Shown: positions 24,831 through 36,179 of the stretch, piece after piece
Numbering within the stretch: the first letter of the stretch is position 1
Layout of the letters: each line of letters opens with the position of its first letter
Assembly (NCBI GenBank): GCA_026225945.1
Contig: JAMJFZ010000107.1
Coordinates: 48,064,501 to 48,128,500, forward strand
DNA: 64,000 nt
Origin: Cricetomys ansorgei
Lineage: Eukaryota > Chordata > Mammalia > Rodentia > Nesomyidae
Direction of reading: 5' to 3'
Made by a program: the position numbers and the translations under genes
Notes under the pieces: model-generated
What the model saw: only the letters and a program-made list of their open reading frames with translations
Databases searched by the model: none
Told to the model about the DNA's origin: nothing

Positions 24831-25884
24831 CTCAATCAGGAATTTTAGGGTAACCTTTATAGAATTAGGATTAGAACTTAGAATGTAATTAGCATTCTAA
24901 CATTAATTCTATCCCTTAGCAATTTTGATCTTGTAATGCAGGCTTCATGTTGGATGCGCTATATATCCAGTAGAATAATTTAACAAGAAGCACAGCAGCC
25001 ATGGAAGCCCCAGCTACATCTGGGATGGTGGCAGATCTGCATCAGGCAATAAGAGCTAGTTCCCAGTTCTCCCACAGATTGGTCTTAACAACCAGCACCT
25101 GCACATTCAAGCATCTGGGCATTTCATGTTTCATCCAACCACACAGTCCTGTAGCTCCAGCAACAGGCTTGTGCACATTAGCAAGGTCAGAGTCTTTGCT
25201 TCAAGGTGAGATAAACGTAAAGATGTGCTCTTTGCTCTTGAGCTGCTCCCCACTCCCCTCTCAGGGTCTTCCCACTCTCTGTCCATCACCACCACCCTCC
25301 TACTGCTTTGATTCAGAGCCCTTTCTTGGCCATTTTCATGTAGTACCTTAGTTCAGCAGCCTGCTTCTATGAGAACCTCCTAAGACATCAGCTCTTCAGG
25401 TGATGAAAGGGCTCTCTCACTGCAGACATCTCAGGCTCCTTAGAAACCACTTTGTATAACACTGGCAATGCCTAGCAGCAAAAGTCCCTTTTGTTGTTGG
25501 TGGTGATGGTGGGTTTTTTTCTGATTAAAAATAAAAAAGAGGAAATAATCTATTGGGTAGAACGAGAAGCCTGCTAGGCTTCTGTTGGGCCTGTTGTTTT
25601 ACCCAAATGAAATCATCTCAAGTCTTCTAGATTTAAAAAAAAAATCATTTATAGTCTGATGGACTAAATAAAAAAAACTGCATCCAATTAATGACATGTA
25701 TAGAGACTAGTGCACAGGAAGAATTTGATATATTATCAACTATTATTTATAGTTATATTTAAGAGAAGTTTTTTTCTGTCAAACTATCAAGATAGTTATC
25801 ACACAAAATTTCCAATCAAAATGCTCATCGATACTTTATTATTTAAGATATCTAGGATCCAATTGTCAATCTTCATTTTTTTTC
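24831..25884. other. Unassigned, with a G+C-richer patch 24950-25480
   Basis: The patch holds a 116-codon plus-strand frame (25001-25351) rich in Ser, Pro and Cys with no recognisable domain. I consider it non-coding until shown otherwise. 25500-25884 is AT-rich and may include the distal 3' UTR of the B2m pseudogene. Confidence 0.4.
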
Positions 25885-26383
25885 TTATGGAAAAATATGC
25901 AGGCAGCATTCAAAACAAGTTTTAAAGAAGGTGAGGCATCATTACTGTCTTCGTACATTGTGCATAAATTGTACAGCATACTAAAAATTGGGAAGCACTG
26001 CAGAATTAAACTGGTCCAAATGAAGCATCTTCAGGCCCCCTGATGTCATTTCTCCATTGCATGTAAAGATGTTGTTCTCCTTCAGAGTGCTACATGCCAC
26101 TTCACAAGGATATGTGTCAGTTGCTGTTGGTGAAAATTCATGATGATCCAGTAGATAGAAAGACTGATCTTTTCTGAATGACGGATCTGACTGCTCTCCT
26201 TTATCCACCTTGAGTCCATTCTTCAGTAGTTTGATTTCAATCTGCAGTGTATGAAACCCAGACATGTATCAGTCCCAGAAGTTTGGTTTCCTTTTCTCTG
26301 AAGGGTAGCAGGTATACTACCTTAGAGCATATTGGCTAGCACCCAAGCCACCCAGTGAGAGAAGCTCCAGAAAGATCAGACCC
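25885..26383 (-). pseudogene. B2m: B2m processed pseudogene, main part
   Basis: Minus-strand translation gives an Ig C1-type domain matching beta-2-microglobulin, the invariant light chain of MHC class I. '[16 protein letters not shown]' is followed by a KDQSFYLL block, then '[14 protein letters not shown]'. The coding homology runs without introns from the end of the signal peptide to about 26047. Recognisable B2m 3' UTR follows to about 25890 ('tttatgcacaatgtacg' on the minus strand), so it is a retrocopy. It is dead: TAG at 26317-26319, and TGA at 26269-26271 replaces the codon of the first disulfide cysteine (mature Cys25). The buried Trp of the KDWSFY motif is Gln, and about 6 nt are missing near the start of the mature protein. 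The first codons lie at 27323-27342, separated by an LTR. The 3' end is approximate and no clear poly(A) tail was assigned. Confidence 0.92.
26378..26383. repeat. Target-site duplication, left copy (AGACCC)
   Basis: Pairs with AGAGCC at 27323-27328 (5 of 6 bases identical). The B2m coding frame is restored only if one copy is removed, which independently supports it as the duplication made by LTR insertion. Confidence 0.8.
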
Positions 26384-27322
26384 TGTTGTAGTTGATGTAG
26401 ATGTTGATGTGTGTGTGAAGATTCAGGGCAGAGGACAGTTTGTTCTTTTGTCTAATTAAATTACTGGTCCTAGCCCAGAGTCCTGGGTCCCTAGAGCATT
26501 TTGTCTTCTTTACAATCTAGTCTTAATCCTTGAACTGGAAGACTTCAGTCTTCACATAATCTAGGATATTTAACCTGCTAGCCTGGACCAAGAACACCAC
26601 AGCTTAGCCTTCTGAGACCTATTGCAGTCTGAGCCACTGTGACTAGCTTCTTCTGAACTTTGACTCTTCTGGTTCAACTCACTCTCTGGGGCTTCTTCCG
26701 CTGAGCTCTGCTTGTCTCTGTCTATTCCTGAGCTTTCACTGGCCCATCCTGCCTCTACAACTGACTGTTGCAACTGCCTGCTCTGTAACTCACTCCAGCC
26801 TCAGCTTCTGTAATTACTCTGTAACTGACTCTTCTCACTGACTCTGTTAATTGTTCCTGACTCTTAATCTTCTTCTCAACTGACTCTTCTATCTGCCCCT
26901 GACCTGTCTGACTCTTCAACTCACTTCTATATCTGACTCCTATGTAACTTTCCTTTTACTGAGCTGAGAACCTAACTTTTCTCATTAGAGTAGGGCATGT
27001 CCTTACTCTGCTAACTCTTCCTCTGATTAGTCACTTTGGCTGCCATTCACTGACTCATCTCAGATGTCACTGCCTGTGTGACATTGATTCCTTCTGAGTT
27101 CTGCTTCCTGTGTCTACTCTCACTGTTTTTTTTTTTTTTCCTAGGGACTACAGGCATGGACAACCACTGCCTTTTGAGTACTGGGGTTAAAGGTGATTGC
27201 TACCACTACTTTCTGAATACTGGATTAAAGGTTTGTCTACACTCCATCCAGACTTCACAGGCCTCTGAATGTAGACTCCTGAAATATAGACCCTAGCTTT
27301 CACACAGGGCTGTTCCTCTACA
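26384..27322 (-). mobile_element. Solo LTR, rodent endogenous retrovirus (copy B)
   Basis: A 939-bp solo LTR, minus-strand sense, TG...CA termini, inserted in the B2m pseudogene. It is related along its length to the LTR at 46332-47372. Shared parts in order: the 5' end 'tgtagaggaa', 'tgtgaaagctagg', two or three SINE-like modules (about 27144, 27183 and 27222), a tract rich in GAGTCAG-type units, and the 'aggcaaaag/agacaaaag' end region. The TATA-like site is degraded here. No internal retroviral genes are present, as expected after LTR-LTR recombination. A 6-bp target duplication fits class II (ERVK-like) integrases; the named family is not determined. Confidence 0.85.
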
Positions 27323-27345
27323 AGAGCCACTGAGTAAGCCATGAC
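27323..27345 (-). pseudogene. B2m: B2m processed pseudogene, 5' end with start codon
   Basis: On the minus strand this reads 'atggcttactcagtggctct' with ATG at 27340-27342, matching the start of the B2m signal peptide (M-A-x-S-V-x-L). It continues in frame at 26377 once the LTR and one duplication copy are taken out. The 5' UTR of the retrocopy is probably very short here; its exact start is unclear. Confidence 0.85.
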
Positions 27346-27540
27346 ATTCAAATCCAGGAAAACACAAGAATGTTGGTTTGAAACTTTGGAGTTCTTATTT
27401 GAAATAACTTTTCTTTTGTGTGTTATGCCTTTATAATTTTAACCTAATGCTTTTACCTTAACAAATCTCCTTAAGCCAAGCATATTTATTTCCTCCTATG
27501 TTTTCTCATAAAAGATCATAGCTTCAGTTTGTCTTGTGTT

Positions 27541-27655
27541 TTATGATTGTTTGAAGTAAGGCCTCTTGTCCCTCAGGTTAATTTCAAACTTGCCCTGTAG
27601 CCAAGGGAAGCCAACCTTGAACTTCTGACTCAAATACTCATATAGTCCTTGATTT
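27541..27655 (-). repeat. Old B1/B4-like SINE fragment
   Basis: 'tttgaagtaaggcctct', 'tcaaacttgccctgtagcca' and 'ccaaccttgaacttctgac' follow the antisense of a B1/B4 SINE with many changes. Confidence 0.55.
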
Positions 27656-28789
27656 TGATGCTTATCAACACCAGGAAGGATAAACAGCATTGTTTAGAGT
27701 ATTTGCCTCTGAGAAGGCATCTAAAGCTTTTATTTAGAAGTTGCTTCAGACCTTTTTGGACTTTGCTGCTTAGATATGAGGCAGTATGTTTTAGAACAAT
27801 TGTCTTACGATCATAACATCAAAATGTTCAGCAAAGGGAAAGCATTCATAATATGCCTCACTGTTATGATCCCATAGCATAAGACTTCAAGATGTGTGTT
27901 TTTAATTGCAGTAGGTTTATGATGTGTTGTACTAGGTTAGAATGGTAATTTCAAACATCTGTCACACTCCCAATTTTCTTCTATCATGTGGATTCATATA
28001 AATGCATTCTCTTGCTGTGTACTTGAATTCATTATGAGTAAACAAACTTGAAAAATTACATTACCGGTAAATTATTGAAAATGCTAAGAACAAAGTTATT
28101 TTGTATTCCGTAAATTTTTTAGAAGTATCATTACAACTTGTCTAAAAGTCATCCCTGAAGATAACTCTGATTATTATGCTCATAACTAATGATTCCATCA
28201 TTTAAAATGAAATACTATTAAAGTTTTAAATGGTATATTAAAGCAGTATGTCATCGACGATGTTTCTATAATTCTTAATAAATGTTGTGATATTAAAATG
28301 TGGTTATATTATAGTGTGTAACTAGAAAAACGTAATAGCTAACATTTTGAAACACAATGTCTGCCTTATAAGATTATGGTGGTATGGCTAGCTTATCTAA
28401 AATGCTGTTTTGCAATAATGAGAATGTTATTATGGAATGACATTTTGAAATTGTATTTACTTGACAGTTTTATATACCAGAATGTTTTATTATGGCTATT
28501 CAAAGGTTTTTTCTTAAATAGCCATGAAGAGGTTATTGAAGAAATTATATTCAAGGACTAAGGATCCAGAGCACTGTCTAATTTCTCTCAAACACTTTCT
28601 GTTCTCGACATTCCTATAATATTTAACAAATATGTTTATGTGTGAAGGCTTTGTCATATGAACTAGTCTTTCTTGAGATAAAGGGATTTGAGAAGGAGTG
28701 GGAATCCTGAGAGTTGAACAAAGTGATTCATTTTGTATTCCATAGCTAAAGATGGAATTCCTTAGCTGTTGCTAAGCTTCATGGACTAA
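27656..28789. other. Unassigned AT-rich sequence
   Basis: No gene or named repeat was identified. Confidence 0.45.
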
Positions 28790-28935
28790 TTTTGGTCCCA
28801 GGGACCCAGATGGTTGAAAGAGAAGCAATTACCACAAGCTTTCCTCTGACGTCCACAGGCATAGTGAACCTTGTATGCCCATACAGATATAAGAAAACAC
28901 AAAATAAGTCAAAATATAAAAATAAAAACATGGTA
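28790..28935 (+). repeat. B4-family SINE 3' part
   Basis: 'gggacccagatggttgaaag', 'gcaattaccacaagctttcc', 'tctgacgtccacaggcata' and an A-rich tail match the sense 3' portion of a B4-type SINE. Confidence 0.7.
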
Positions 28936-29994
28936 ATATTCACTATTCAATTTGTGGGGCATTTTGAGTTTTTAATGCCTGGTGTTTGTGCTTCTAATGG
29001 ATTGTAAATAGACATACCCATTAGAGATTGGAGAAGAACCCTACCTGGAAGCCCTTGCTTCTGTTTGTGAAGCCAAATAAACTAATGTTAAAACACTGGT
29101 CCAAGCTTCATAATCTCAAAAGTTATGGAATGTAGTGACCTTTGGATAACAAATGTTACAACCAATAGTCAGATGATCAGTTGTGGAATCTGGAACAGCA
29201 TCACAAAGCAAGTAGATGTAAGGTAAACAAAAAGCTGTAGCTGTATCTTGGTAGAGCTGCTTACTGATGTTTGGGATGTTTGAACATCCTTGAGACTTAC
29301 AGACAGGCTATTCTTGCTATACAAAATCTAAGGCAATAGGGCATTTCCACACATGTGTGCACTCACAAAGGTTTTGTATTCTGAAACAGCCTTGTTTGTA
29401 TTATGACATCACTTATATTGAAGTTTTGAGCCCTCCTGCTTTTGGAGGCTTTTTAAGAGAATCCTGAGAAAAATAACTTAAAAGAGTGATCTAGTCTGCC
29501 ATGATTTTGTAGGGCAAAAGTTTCATTTTAAGCTGTGCTTTCTCACAATTCAGTCTAACCTTTCATTGGAATGCTCCCTTTGTTTTACTTTATTAAATAA
29601 ACTTCTGCTTAGACAATCAGTGTCTCTTAATTACTTTTTATCCTTTTAAGAGACCAAGAAAAAAAATCATCCTTCAACACAATGCTTGGAACCTCCCTCC
29701 TAGGAGACCTGAGTTCATTACTTGTTGCACTAGTGTAGAAAAGTAGAAATACTTGTAGAAAAGTATTTTGTTAAATCTTGGATGCTACAAAATGTCAGGC
29801 AATTATCAGTGAGAAGTTTTCACTGATGGCAAATGCGTTGATATTGGAAAGTAAGAATCAGTCATCCATAGTGAGCAGTTCCTCTGAGAAGTTCAGATCG
29901 GTGGAATTCAGAGGATATTGAGTCAGAGGCTGTACAAGGTATCCTTGGTTGATGAGAAGCTTTGGATGTTGGTGTATTATTTAAGAAGAGTTAA
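28936..29994. other. Unassigned; possible old LTR end near 29560-29640
   Basis: 'tttactttattaaataaac' near 29586-29603 looks like the polyadenylation region of an LTR, but no matching 5' end was found. The rest is unassigned. Confidence 0.35.
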
Positions 29995-30333
29995 AGTTTA
30001 TGGTTTCAGTTTAAAATGCCTCTGTAGGCACATGTGTTTGAACACACTTGGTCCCCAGTTGGTGATAGTGTTTGGGAAAGCTATGATGGAGCCTTGATGG
30101 AAAAAGTCTGCCAGTGAGTGTGGGCTTTAAGGTTTTATAGTTTCCCTTGTTTCTTGAGAGGGGATGTGATGAGATCAACCAACTGTCTATTACCATGCCT
30201 TCTCTTCTTGTGGCTAAGTCTTCCCACAATGCTGGACTCTATCCTTCTGGAACTATTATCCCAAACAGTCCTTATCTTCCTTAAGTTGATTATGTCCGAG
30301 TATTTTATTACATCAGGAAATTAAATTACTACA
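29995..30333 (+). mobile_element. MaLR-type (MT-like) solo LTR
   Basis: The classic MT order is visible: 'tttatggtttcagttt', 'cacatgtgtttgaacacac', 'ttggtccccagttggtg', 'gggctttaaggttttatag', 'tggactctatccttctggaa', 'ccttaagttgattatgtccg' and the end 'attaaattactaca'. The short frames inside are by-products. Confidence 0.85.
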
Positions 30334-31809
30334 TGCTACCAGTTGGCCTAGCTCTGTAGGGAAGACAGAATTTGGAGTTCAGATAAGACTTTTCTCCTTT
30401 CAGAGATTGGAGGGAGTGAGTGTGTTAATGACATTTAGAAGAAATGCCTGATAATCTCAAAAGTAGTTTATAAGGATTTGGTGAATGATATATTGTTTAT
30501 AAATTAAAGCAAAGTGAAGTGATACTTCACTGCCATGTTTCTTTCATTCTTAAAATGAAAGAAAATGAATGTTATTATGTTAAAATGTAGTTATAAACTG
30601 ACATCTTATCTTTTACCCAATTTTCAGTGAATTACAGCTTCTTATCCAAGATAAGATTTGATCAGTTAACAAAACATTAATCACTATAGGAATGACAGTT
30701 TTAATTTAATTTTCATATGTGTAAGTGGAATTGGACAAAGTTTCCCAATTCTTAGCTGCCACACAGTAAAAATGGAACTCAGAAATTTTTATTTTCCAAC
30801 CCACTGATTCCATCACACTGATGAGGCAAAAAAAACAATTTTTCGTGGTAAAATTGGTTCAAACTGGCAAATAAATCAATCTAAAAGCAACTTACATATT
30901 CCTTTGTTTCTTTTTCTGATAGACTCCTTATTGGTGGGACATTTCTGAGTAACAAGAAACTACGTTTTGTGTTCAATTGTGCCAATCTTACAAATTTCAA
31001 ATGGTTTGAAAGTCCAATGTCTTAAGCAAGGCTTTAAATGAAGGGAGAATATTGTTGTAGACTAGGTCTTTCAAAGTGATCTCATTTTAATTCACCATAT
31101 CAATTTTATTTCCATTTACTCTTACAAACAAAATTCCCTTGTCTCTAAATTCCACACCTATTACATTTAACAACATTCTGTAACATAGTAAGCCTTCATC
31201 TTCTTTTTCCAAAAAAAAAGGAGAAACTCAAAAAAATCAAAACACTGAAAAATTTGTAATCTCTCTCACACCAACTCAAGCATTGCATTTGCCGTGGTGC
31301 CTCCATTAGCATGTCTATTGCCCTTTCTGTGTTGAGCACAGATATAAAATTCACTTACTGTCTATTTTAGGGAAGTATCCCTTGGCTTTCATGATTAAAA
31401 AATAATCTGCTTTTCATAAATATTAATCAGTGCTCACTAGATTGGGGGAATTTTGGCAATTTCAGTACCCTTTGTACTCCGCTGTAGCTGATGCCTGTGT
31501 CTAAACATCAGAGGTTTAGGCACACGAGAATGAGAATGGACAGATAATGATGGTGTGAGATTGCCTAGGTCTGTCTCTTTAAGAGGGTGTAGGTTAATTT
31601 GTAAGCTATCAGAAGTATCTCTTAGGCCACTTCATTTATAAGTAATAAATCACTGTTTCTTTCAAGTTTCCTTATTAAATTTTATACTGAAGAGTGCTGG
31701 TGGAAAACTAGAAAAAAAATGGCTATGCTTTGAAAACAAAACTCTCAAAAATGCTGGAAATATTTGGAATAAAACTTCTTAGGATAAATTTCTGTGAAGT
31801 TTACTTCCC

Positions 31810-31810
<1 letters not shown>
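30334..31810. other. Unassigned AT-rich sequence
   Basis: No gene or named repeat in about 1.5 kb. Confidence 0.45.

Positions 31811-31856
<46 letters not shown>
31811..31856. repeat. (TA)n microsatellite
   Basis: Uninterrupted TA dinucleotide run of about 22 units. Confidence 0.97.
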
Positions 31857-31858
<2 letters not shown>

Positions 31859-32927
31859 ATATATAATATTCCTATTATAATTTTCCCAGTTTGAAACATA
31901 ATTTTTAGCATCTCTATAAGTCTTCTTCTGTAGAACAGAGATTACAGAACAGAGATTATCTGCCTCTTGTTGCCCTGATAATTTATGTAGAGAAGTCAAC
32001 ACAGGAACAATAAACATTCAGTTAATTTGAGCATTTACAACTGCTGTGGCAAAAGCTTTTGTAACATGATTTCATGCTACTCACCATGATGGTTCTTGTG
32101 AGTCTTCATTAAGACATACTCACTGACACCCAAATCTCTCAGCAGAAGTCAGGTCAGTTGCTCACTCTCTGGTACACCTACACACTGTTGCTGGAATGCT
32201 GATCTCCTTCCCAAAATATTAGCTATTGTTATTCTCATACTCTTCTAAAGATTTCTAGTATAAACATTTAATTTCATACAGCATAAAAACTTTTGATATA
32301 TGAGTGAAAAAAAAGAAAATCACTGAAATAATATTACAAGATCAGACATACCAATAAAACTTTGAAAGCATTAGAGAATTCTCAGAGGTTTTATAAGCAA
32401 AGTAACTTTGCAGATTGTCTCTCGTCAAATGCAAGCAATTATATATAAGTATATAAACCAAAGCCCACATTGCCTTTCCATGTAATGTTTAATAAAATTC
32501 AAATGTACACATTTATTTGTAAAATTAAATAGATTATGAATGCAAGTTTGTTACCTTCAATGACGTCTGACTTAAAAGTTTTCTAATTATGAGTTTTATG
32601 ACTTGATAGCATCCAATAAATATTTTTTACTAGACTGGTTTCTACTTAGAACCAAATTTTTAAGAAAAAGTTTCATATTTGACCTTCTATTGATTACCTC
32701 CAAAAGCTATCTTCTATGAAAAACCTTCTAGTTTTCAAATAAGTAAAAGTAGACTGTATCGAAGGTTTTATTTAATAGATCTTACTCAAACAAACTTGAA
32801 ATTACCTTTAGAAATTTTAATAGGAATACTTGATGTAGCAGTATTACTAATTGAGATTTACTTTATTAATTATTTATTTGTATATAATAGTGTGTCTGTC
32901 TTTGTGGATGTATATACACAGTTGTGT
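31857..32927. other. Unassigned AT-rich sequence
   Basis: No gene or named repeat was identified. Confidence 0.45.
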
Positions 32928-33080
32928 GTGACTCATGGAGACCAGATCATGGGAGTCAGATCTCCTGGAACTGGAGTTACAGGAACCTATAATCTGTCAG
33001 AAAGGAATGTTGGGAACTGAGTTCAAATCCTCTGGAAAGTAGAAAGTACTCTGAATCAGTGAGTCATTTCTCCATCCTTA
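32928..33080 (-). repeat. B3 SINE (B2 superfamily), antisense
   Basis: 'ctcatggagaccagatcatg', 'agatctcctggaactggagt', 'tgttgggaactgagttcaaa', 'tcctctggaaagtagaaag' and 'gagtcatttctccatcc' are the reverse complement of a B3 from tail to tRNA-like head. Confidence 0.85.
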
Positions 33081-33344
33081 GTTGTATTTATTTTCATTGA
33101 AGATTTTAACAAAGGTGTATACTCTTCATTCAGACTTCTTCATTTTATTTTATATATTATTAAAGATTTTTCTCTCTTAATATCAGTTAGTTCTTTCTTT
33201 AACATCAATCCAGTCAGGATGTCTTGCAGCCTTTACTCAACTAGACCCCAACCTTTAGCCTCCCTGTCCTTCCTTTTAAAACTTGATTTTGTTAAAAAAT
33301 CCTCATGATTAGCATGATGAGAACACCCTAGCTTTGATATTTGG

Positions 33345-34000
33345 CCACTGTATTGAATTATTTTTCTACTGTTGTGATAAAACACCAACACCATGGAAAC
33401 TTATAGAAAAAAGTATTTATTTTGGCCCTTCCACCTGGGTACTGGAGCTGGAAGTGGAAAGCTAAAGGCTCACATCTCTAACTACAAACAGGAGGAAGGG
33501 AGTGAACTCAAAAGGTGCAAGTGTTGTAGAGACTCAAAGCCTGCTCCCGGAAACATGTTTCCTCCAGCATAGCCACACCTCTTAAACTTACCCAAAAAAG
33601 GCAATCACCTTGGGTCCAATTATTCAAATATTTGAGCTTATGGGGGCTGTTCTCATATAAAATACCACATTCCACTCTCCAGCTCTCATAGGTTCATGGC
33701 CATTATGTAAGGTGAAATGCATTTAGTCCAACTTTAAAACCTCTCATAGTCTTTTACAGTCTCAAAACTGTTTAAAATTCCAAAGTCTCTTCTGAGGAAA
33801 TCCCTATGAACACAGAAAACAAATTATATTCTTCCAGCATATAATGACACAGAATAAATATTACTATCACAAAAGGGAGGAATGAGGTCCAAAACCCAGA
33901 AGTGCAATACCAAACCCTGTAGTTCCATGTCTGATCACAAATGACTTAAACAGCTTTGCTGACTTTAATATACTTTTCTCTCTAGGACTATAAGTCCTAT
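33345..34000 (+). repeat. Rodent dispersed repeat, unclassified
   Basis: 'ctgttgtgataaaacaccaa', 'tatttattttggccc', 'atagccacacctcttaaac', then 'ttcatggccattatgtaagg', 'tgcatttagtccaac' and 'cagtctcaaaactgtttaaa' follow a common rodent interspersed repeat also represented at 45770-48238. Whether it is L1-associated or a separate family I cannot settle by eye. Confidence 0.6.
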
Positions 34001-34303
34001 AAGACAATAAGTCCAATATCAAGCTCATCATAGCCTCCATTAATTACTTTTTACCTTTCTTTCCTAAAACTTCCAAAATTTTCTCTCCTCCCCTACAAAG
34101 ATATATATTGTCCACTAATTATCTCTATTTTATACCCTGTAAGAATTTCTTCTGGATATTGGTCATAAGCGTCCTAAGAATTCTGCTAGCTTTAGTTTAG
34201 GGAGTATATTATGATTGTATGTAAATACATATATCTTTGGACATGAGTATATGAGCATAAGGCCATAATAGTTTTGTGAGCAATTAGAAAATTAATTAGA
34301 CTC

Positions 34304-34672
34304 TGTGATAGTTTGAATTGGAATGGCCCTTGTAGACTCATTTATTTGAGTGATTAGTCACTAGGAAGTAGGATTGTTTGAGAAGCATTAGGAGGAATGA
34401 CCTTGTTGGAGTGTGTTGCTGAGGGTGGGCTTTGAGGTTTCAAAAGACCATGCCAATTTCTCTGTCTCTCTCTGCCTTCTGCATGTAGATCAGACGTTAA
34501 GCTCTCAGCAACTTCTCTAGCATCATGCTTGTCTGTGTTCCACTACACTCTTTGCCATGATGATAATGGGCTAACCCTCTGAAACTGTAAGCCAGCCCCC
34601 AATTAAGTGCTTCATTTTATAGTTACCTTGATCATGGTGTCTCTTGACAGCAATAGAACAGTAACTAAGGCA
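34304..34672 (+). mobile_element. MaLR-type (MT/ORR1-like) solo LTR
   Basis: 369 bp from 'tgtgatagtttgaattgg' to 'cagtaactaaggca'. Internal landmarks: 'atgaccttgttggagtgtg', 'gggctttgaggtttcaaaag', 'ccctctgaaactgtaagcc' and 'gatcatggtgtctcttga'. Flanks GACTC/GAGTA are a weak candidate 5-bp duplication. Confidence 0.92.
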
Positions 34673-36179
34673 GAGTATTTGGAACACAAGAAGCTCAACA
34701 TTTTAAAATCTCTTTAAAAAAGAATTACAGTAAATTAGGACCATGTGTAATAGATTACTAAGTCTGGAAATGGTAAGTCATTAAGTGGAACCAACGGTTT
34801 ACTCAATATTGGTAAGTGGACTCTTTCTGGATAGCCATTTAACTATTTTTTTTCAATTGTTATCTCTTAAGAAGTAAATGTTCTGTAAAAGGTAAATGAT
34901 AGCAGAAACTGGTTAAAATGGTAAGGACATATTGTAATAATTAGTAATAATTCAATAGGAAAAAGAGTCCATTGTGAACTGATTCATACATAAAGAATCA
35001 TACATTTTAAATGAGAATAAGGGAACAGGAAGGGTCGCAATAAAGGTTGGAAAATTTTTGAGCATCAGTCAGAATAAGCATAACTAGGGAAGTCTAGCTA
35101 ATTAGCACTGCCTAAGTTAGGTTGTTGATATTCCATAGGAGGGAAGCATCCCATTTTCTACTATTAGCTGGACCACATATTAAGGAAGGTTAAAGTTTTC
35201 ACAGGGATGAGGTCATGAAATAGTAGACATTGTAGTAGTGTTTGTTTAAACTCATTGACTCATTGTAGAGTAAGATGGAGATTTCTTCAAGAACAGGGCT
35301 CAGAAAACCCTGACAAGAGTTTTGTGAAGGGAAAAATCTTTCTTGATATAAGTAAAATCACTTACAGTTAAGAGCTCTTTTAGAGATTTATACAGCTTTG
35401 AAGTTTGATGAAGTGGACTGTTGTTGGCAACAGGATCTCAGGAGAAAAAGATGGGCATCAGTGCCTGTGCAAGGGTGAGTACCTCCACCTAAGGTGCATT
35501 GGGTAGCCTCCGTGGCCTTTAAAATGGCAGATTCTGGCACACTGGTTGATCCCCAAGATGGGGAAGGCTGCCAGCGTGGTGCGTGCTTCTCCCATCTTTA
35601 GGGAAACCTTGTTCACCATCATCAGGGACACAGTTAAGGCTAAGAGCCTTAACGTACAAGCCTAAAGATGATTGGACCTTCCCTGACCTTCCCTGCTTCC
35701 CCCATTCTCCGGCACCATTCACCACCTCGGAGACCCCTGCTTCCACAGATGACTACAGTGGACATTGTATTCCACTTCAAAACCTCATTGTATCTATGGA
35801 CAGAATCTAGTGTAACAATTTCCCCTGTATTTTATTTATTTTTAACTAGAAAACTGTGGTTGGTAGAAAGTTTAGCTATAAGTGAGAAAGCAAAATTCAA
35901 AAAAAGATTTTAAAAATGTATTTTTAACTCTTTGACACTACTAATGCATTGTAATTATTCTTCCACATCATTTCTTCTTGCCGTCCTTATGACTGAATTC
36001 CTCCACAGTTTTTTTTTTTTTCCCTAGTTTCATGACTTTTGGTTTTCTCATGCAACTCATTTAATTTTACTAGTGTTATCTCTGTGAAAATTGGATTGGG
36101 ATTTTTGGAGCCTGGTAAGGTCAGTAGTGACAGATAATAGGTCACAATTGAAAGCAACAACTCATCCTTTCTCTGTATA
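34673..36179. other. Unassigned, with a G+C-richer patch 35440-35780
   Basis: The patch has several CpGs and overlapping frames on both strands but no recognisable protein. The remainder is AT-rich without named repeats. Confidence 0.4.

Noticed and set aside
25981..26265. 94-codon minus-strand Ig-like open frame as a real gene
   Set aside because: It is the 3' part of a B2m retropseudogene below a premature stop, with its C-terminus running into former 3' UTR.
29560..29640. A complete LTR ending at the 'taaataaac' motif
   Set aside because: No TG start, matching body or target duplication was found upstream. Left as unassigned sequence.
35519..35746. Minus-strand frame vaguely resembling an FKBP1A N-terminal region (DG..FPK.G)
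   Set aside because: Only a few residues agree, and neither the nucleotide alignment nor the downstream FKBP motifs continue.
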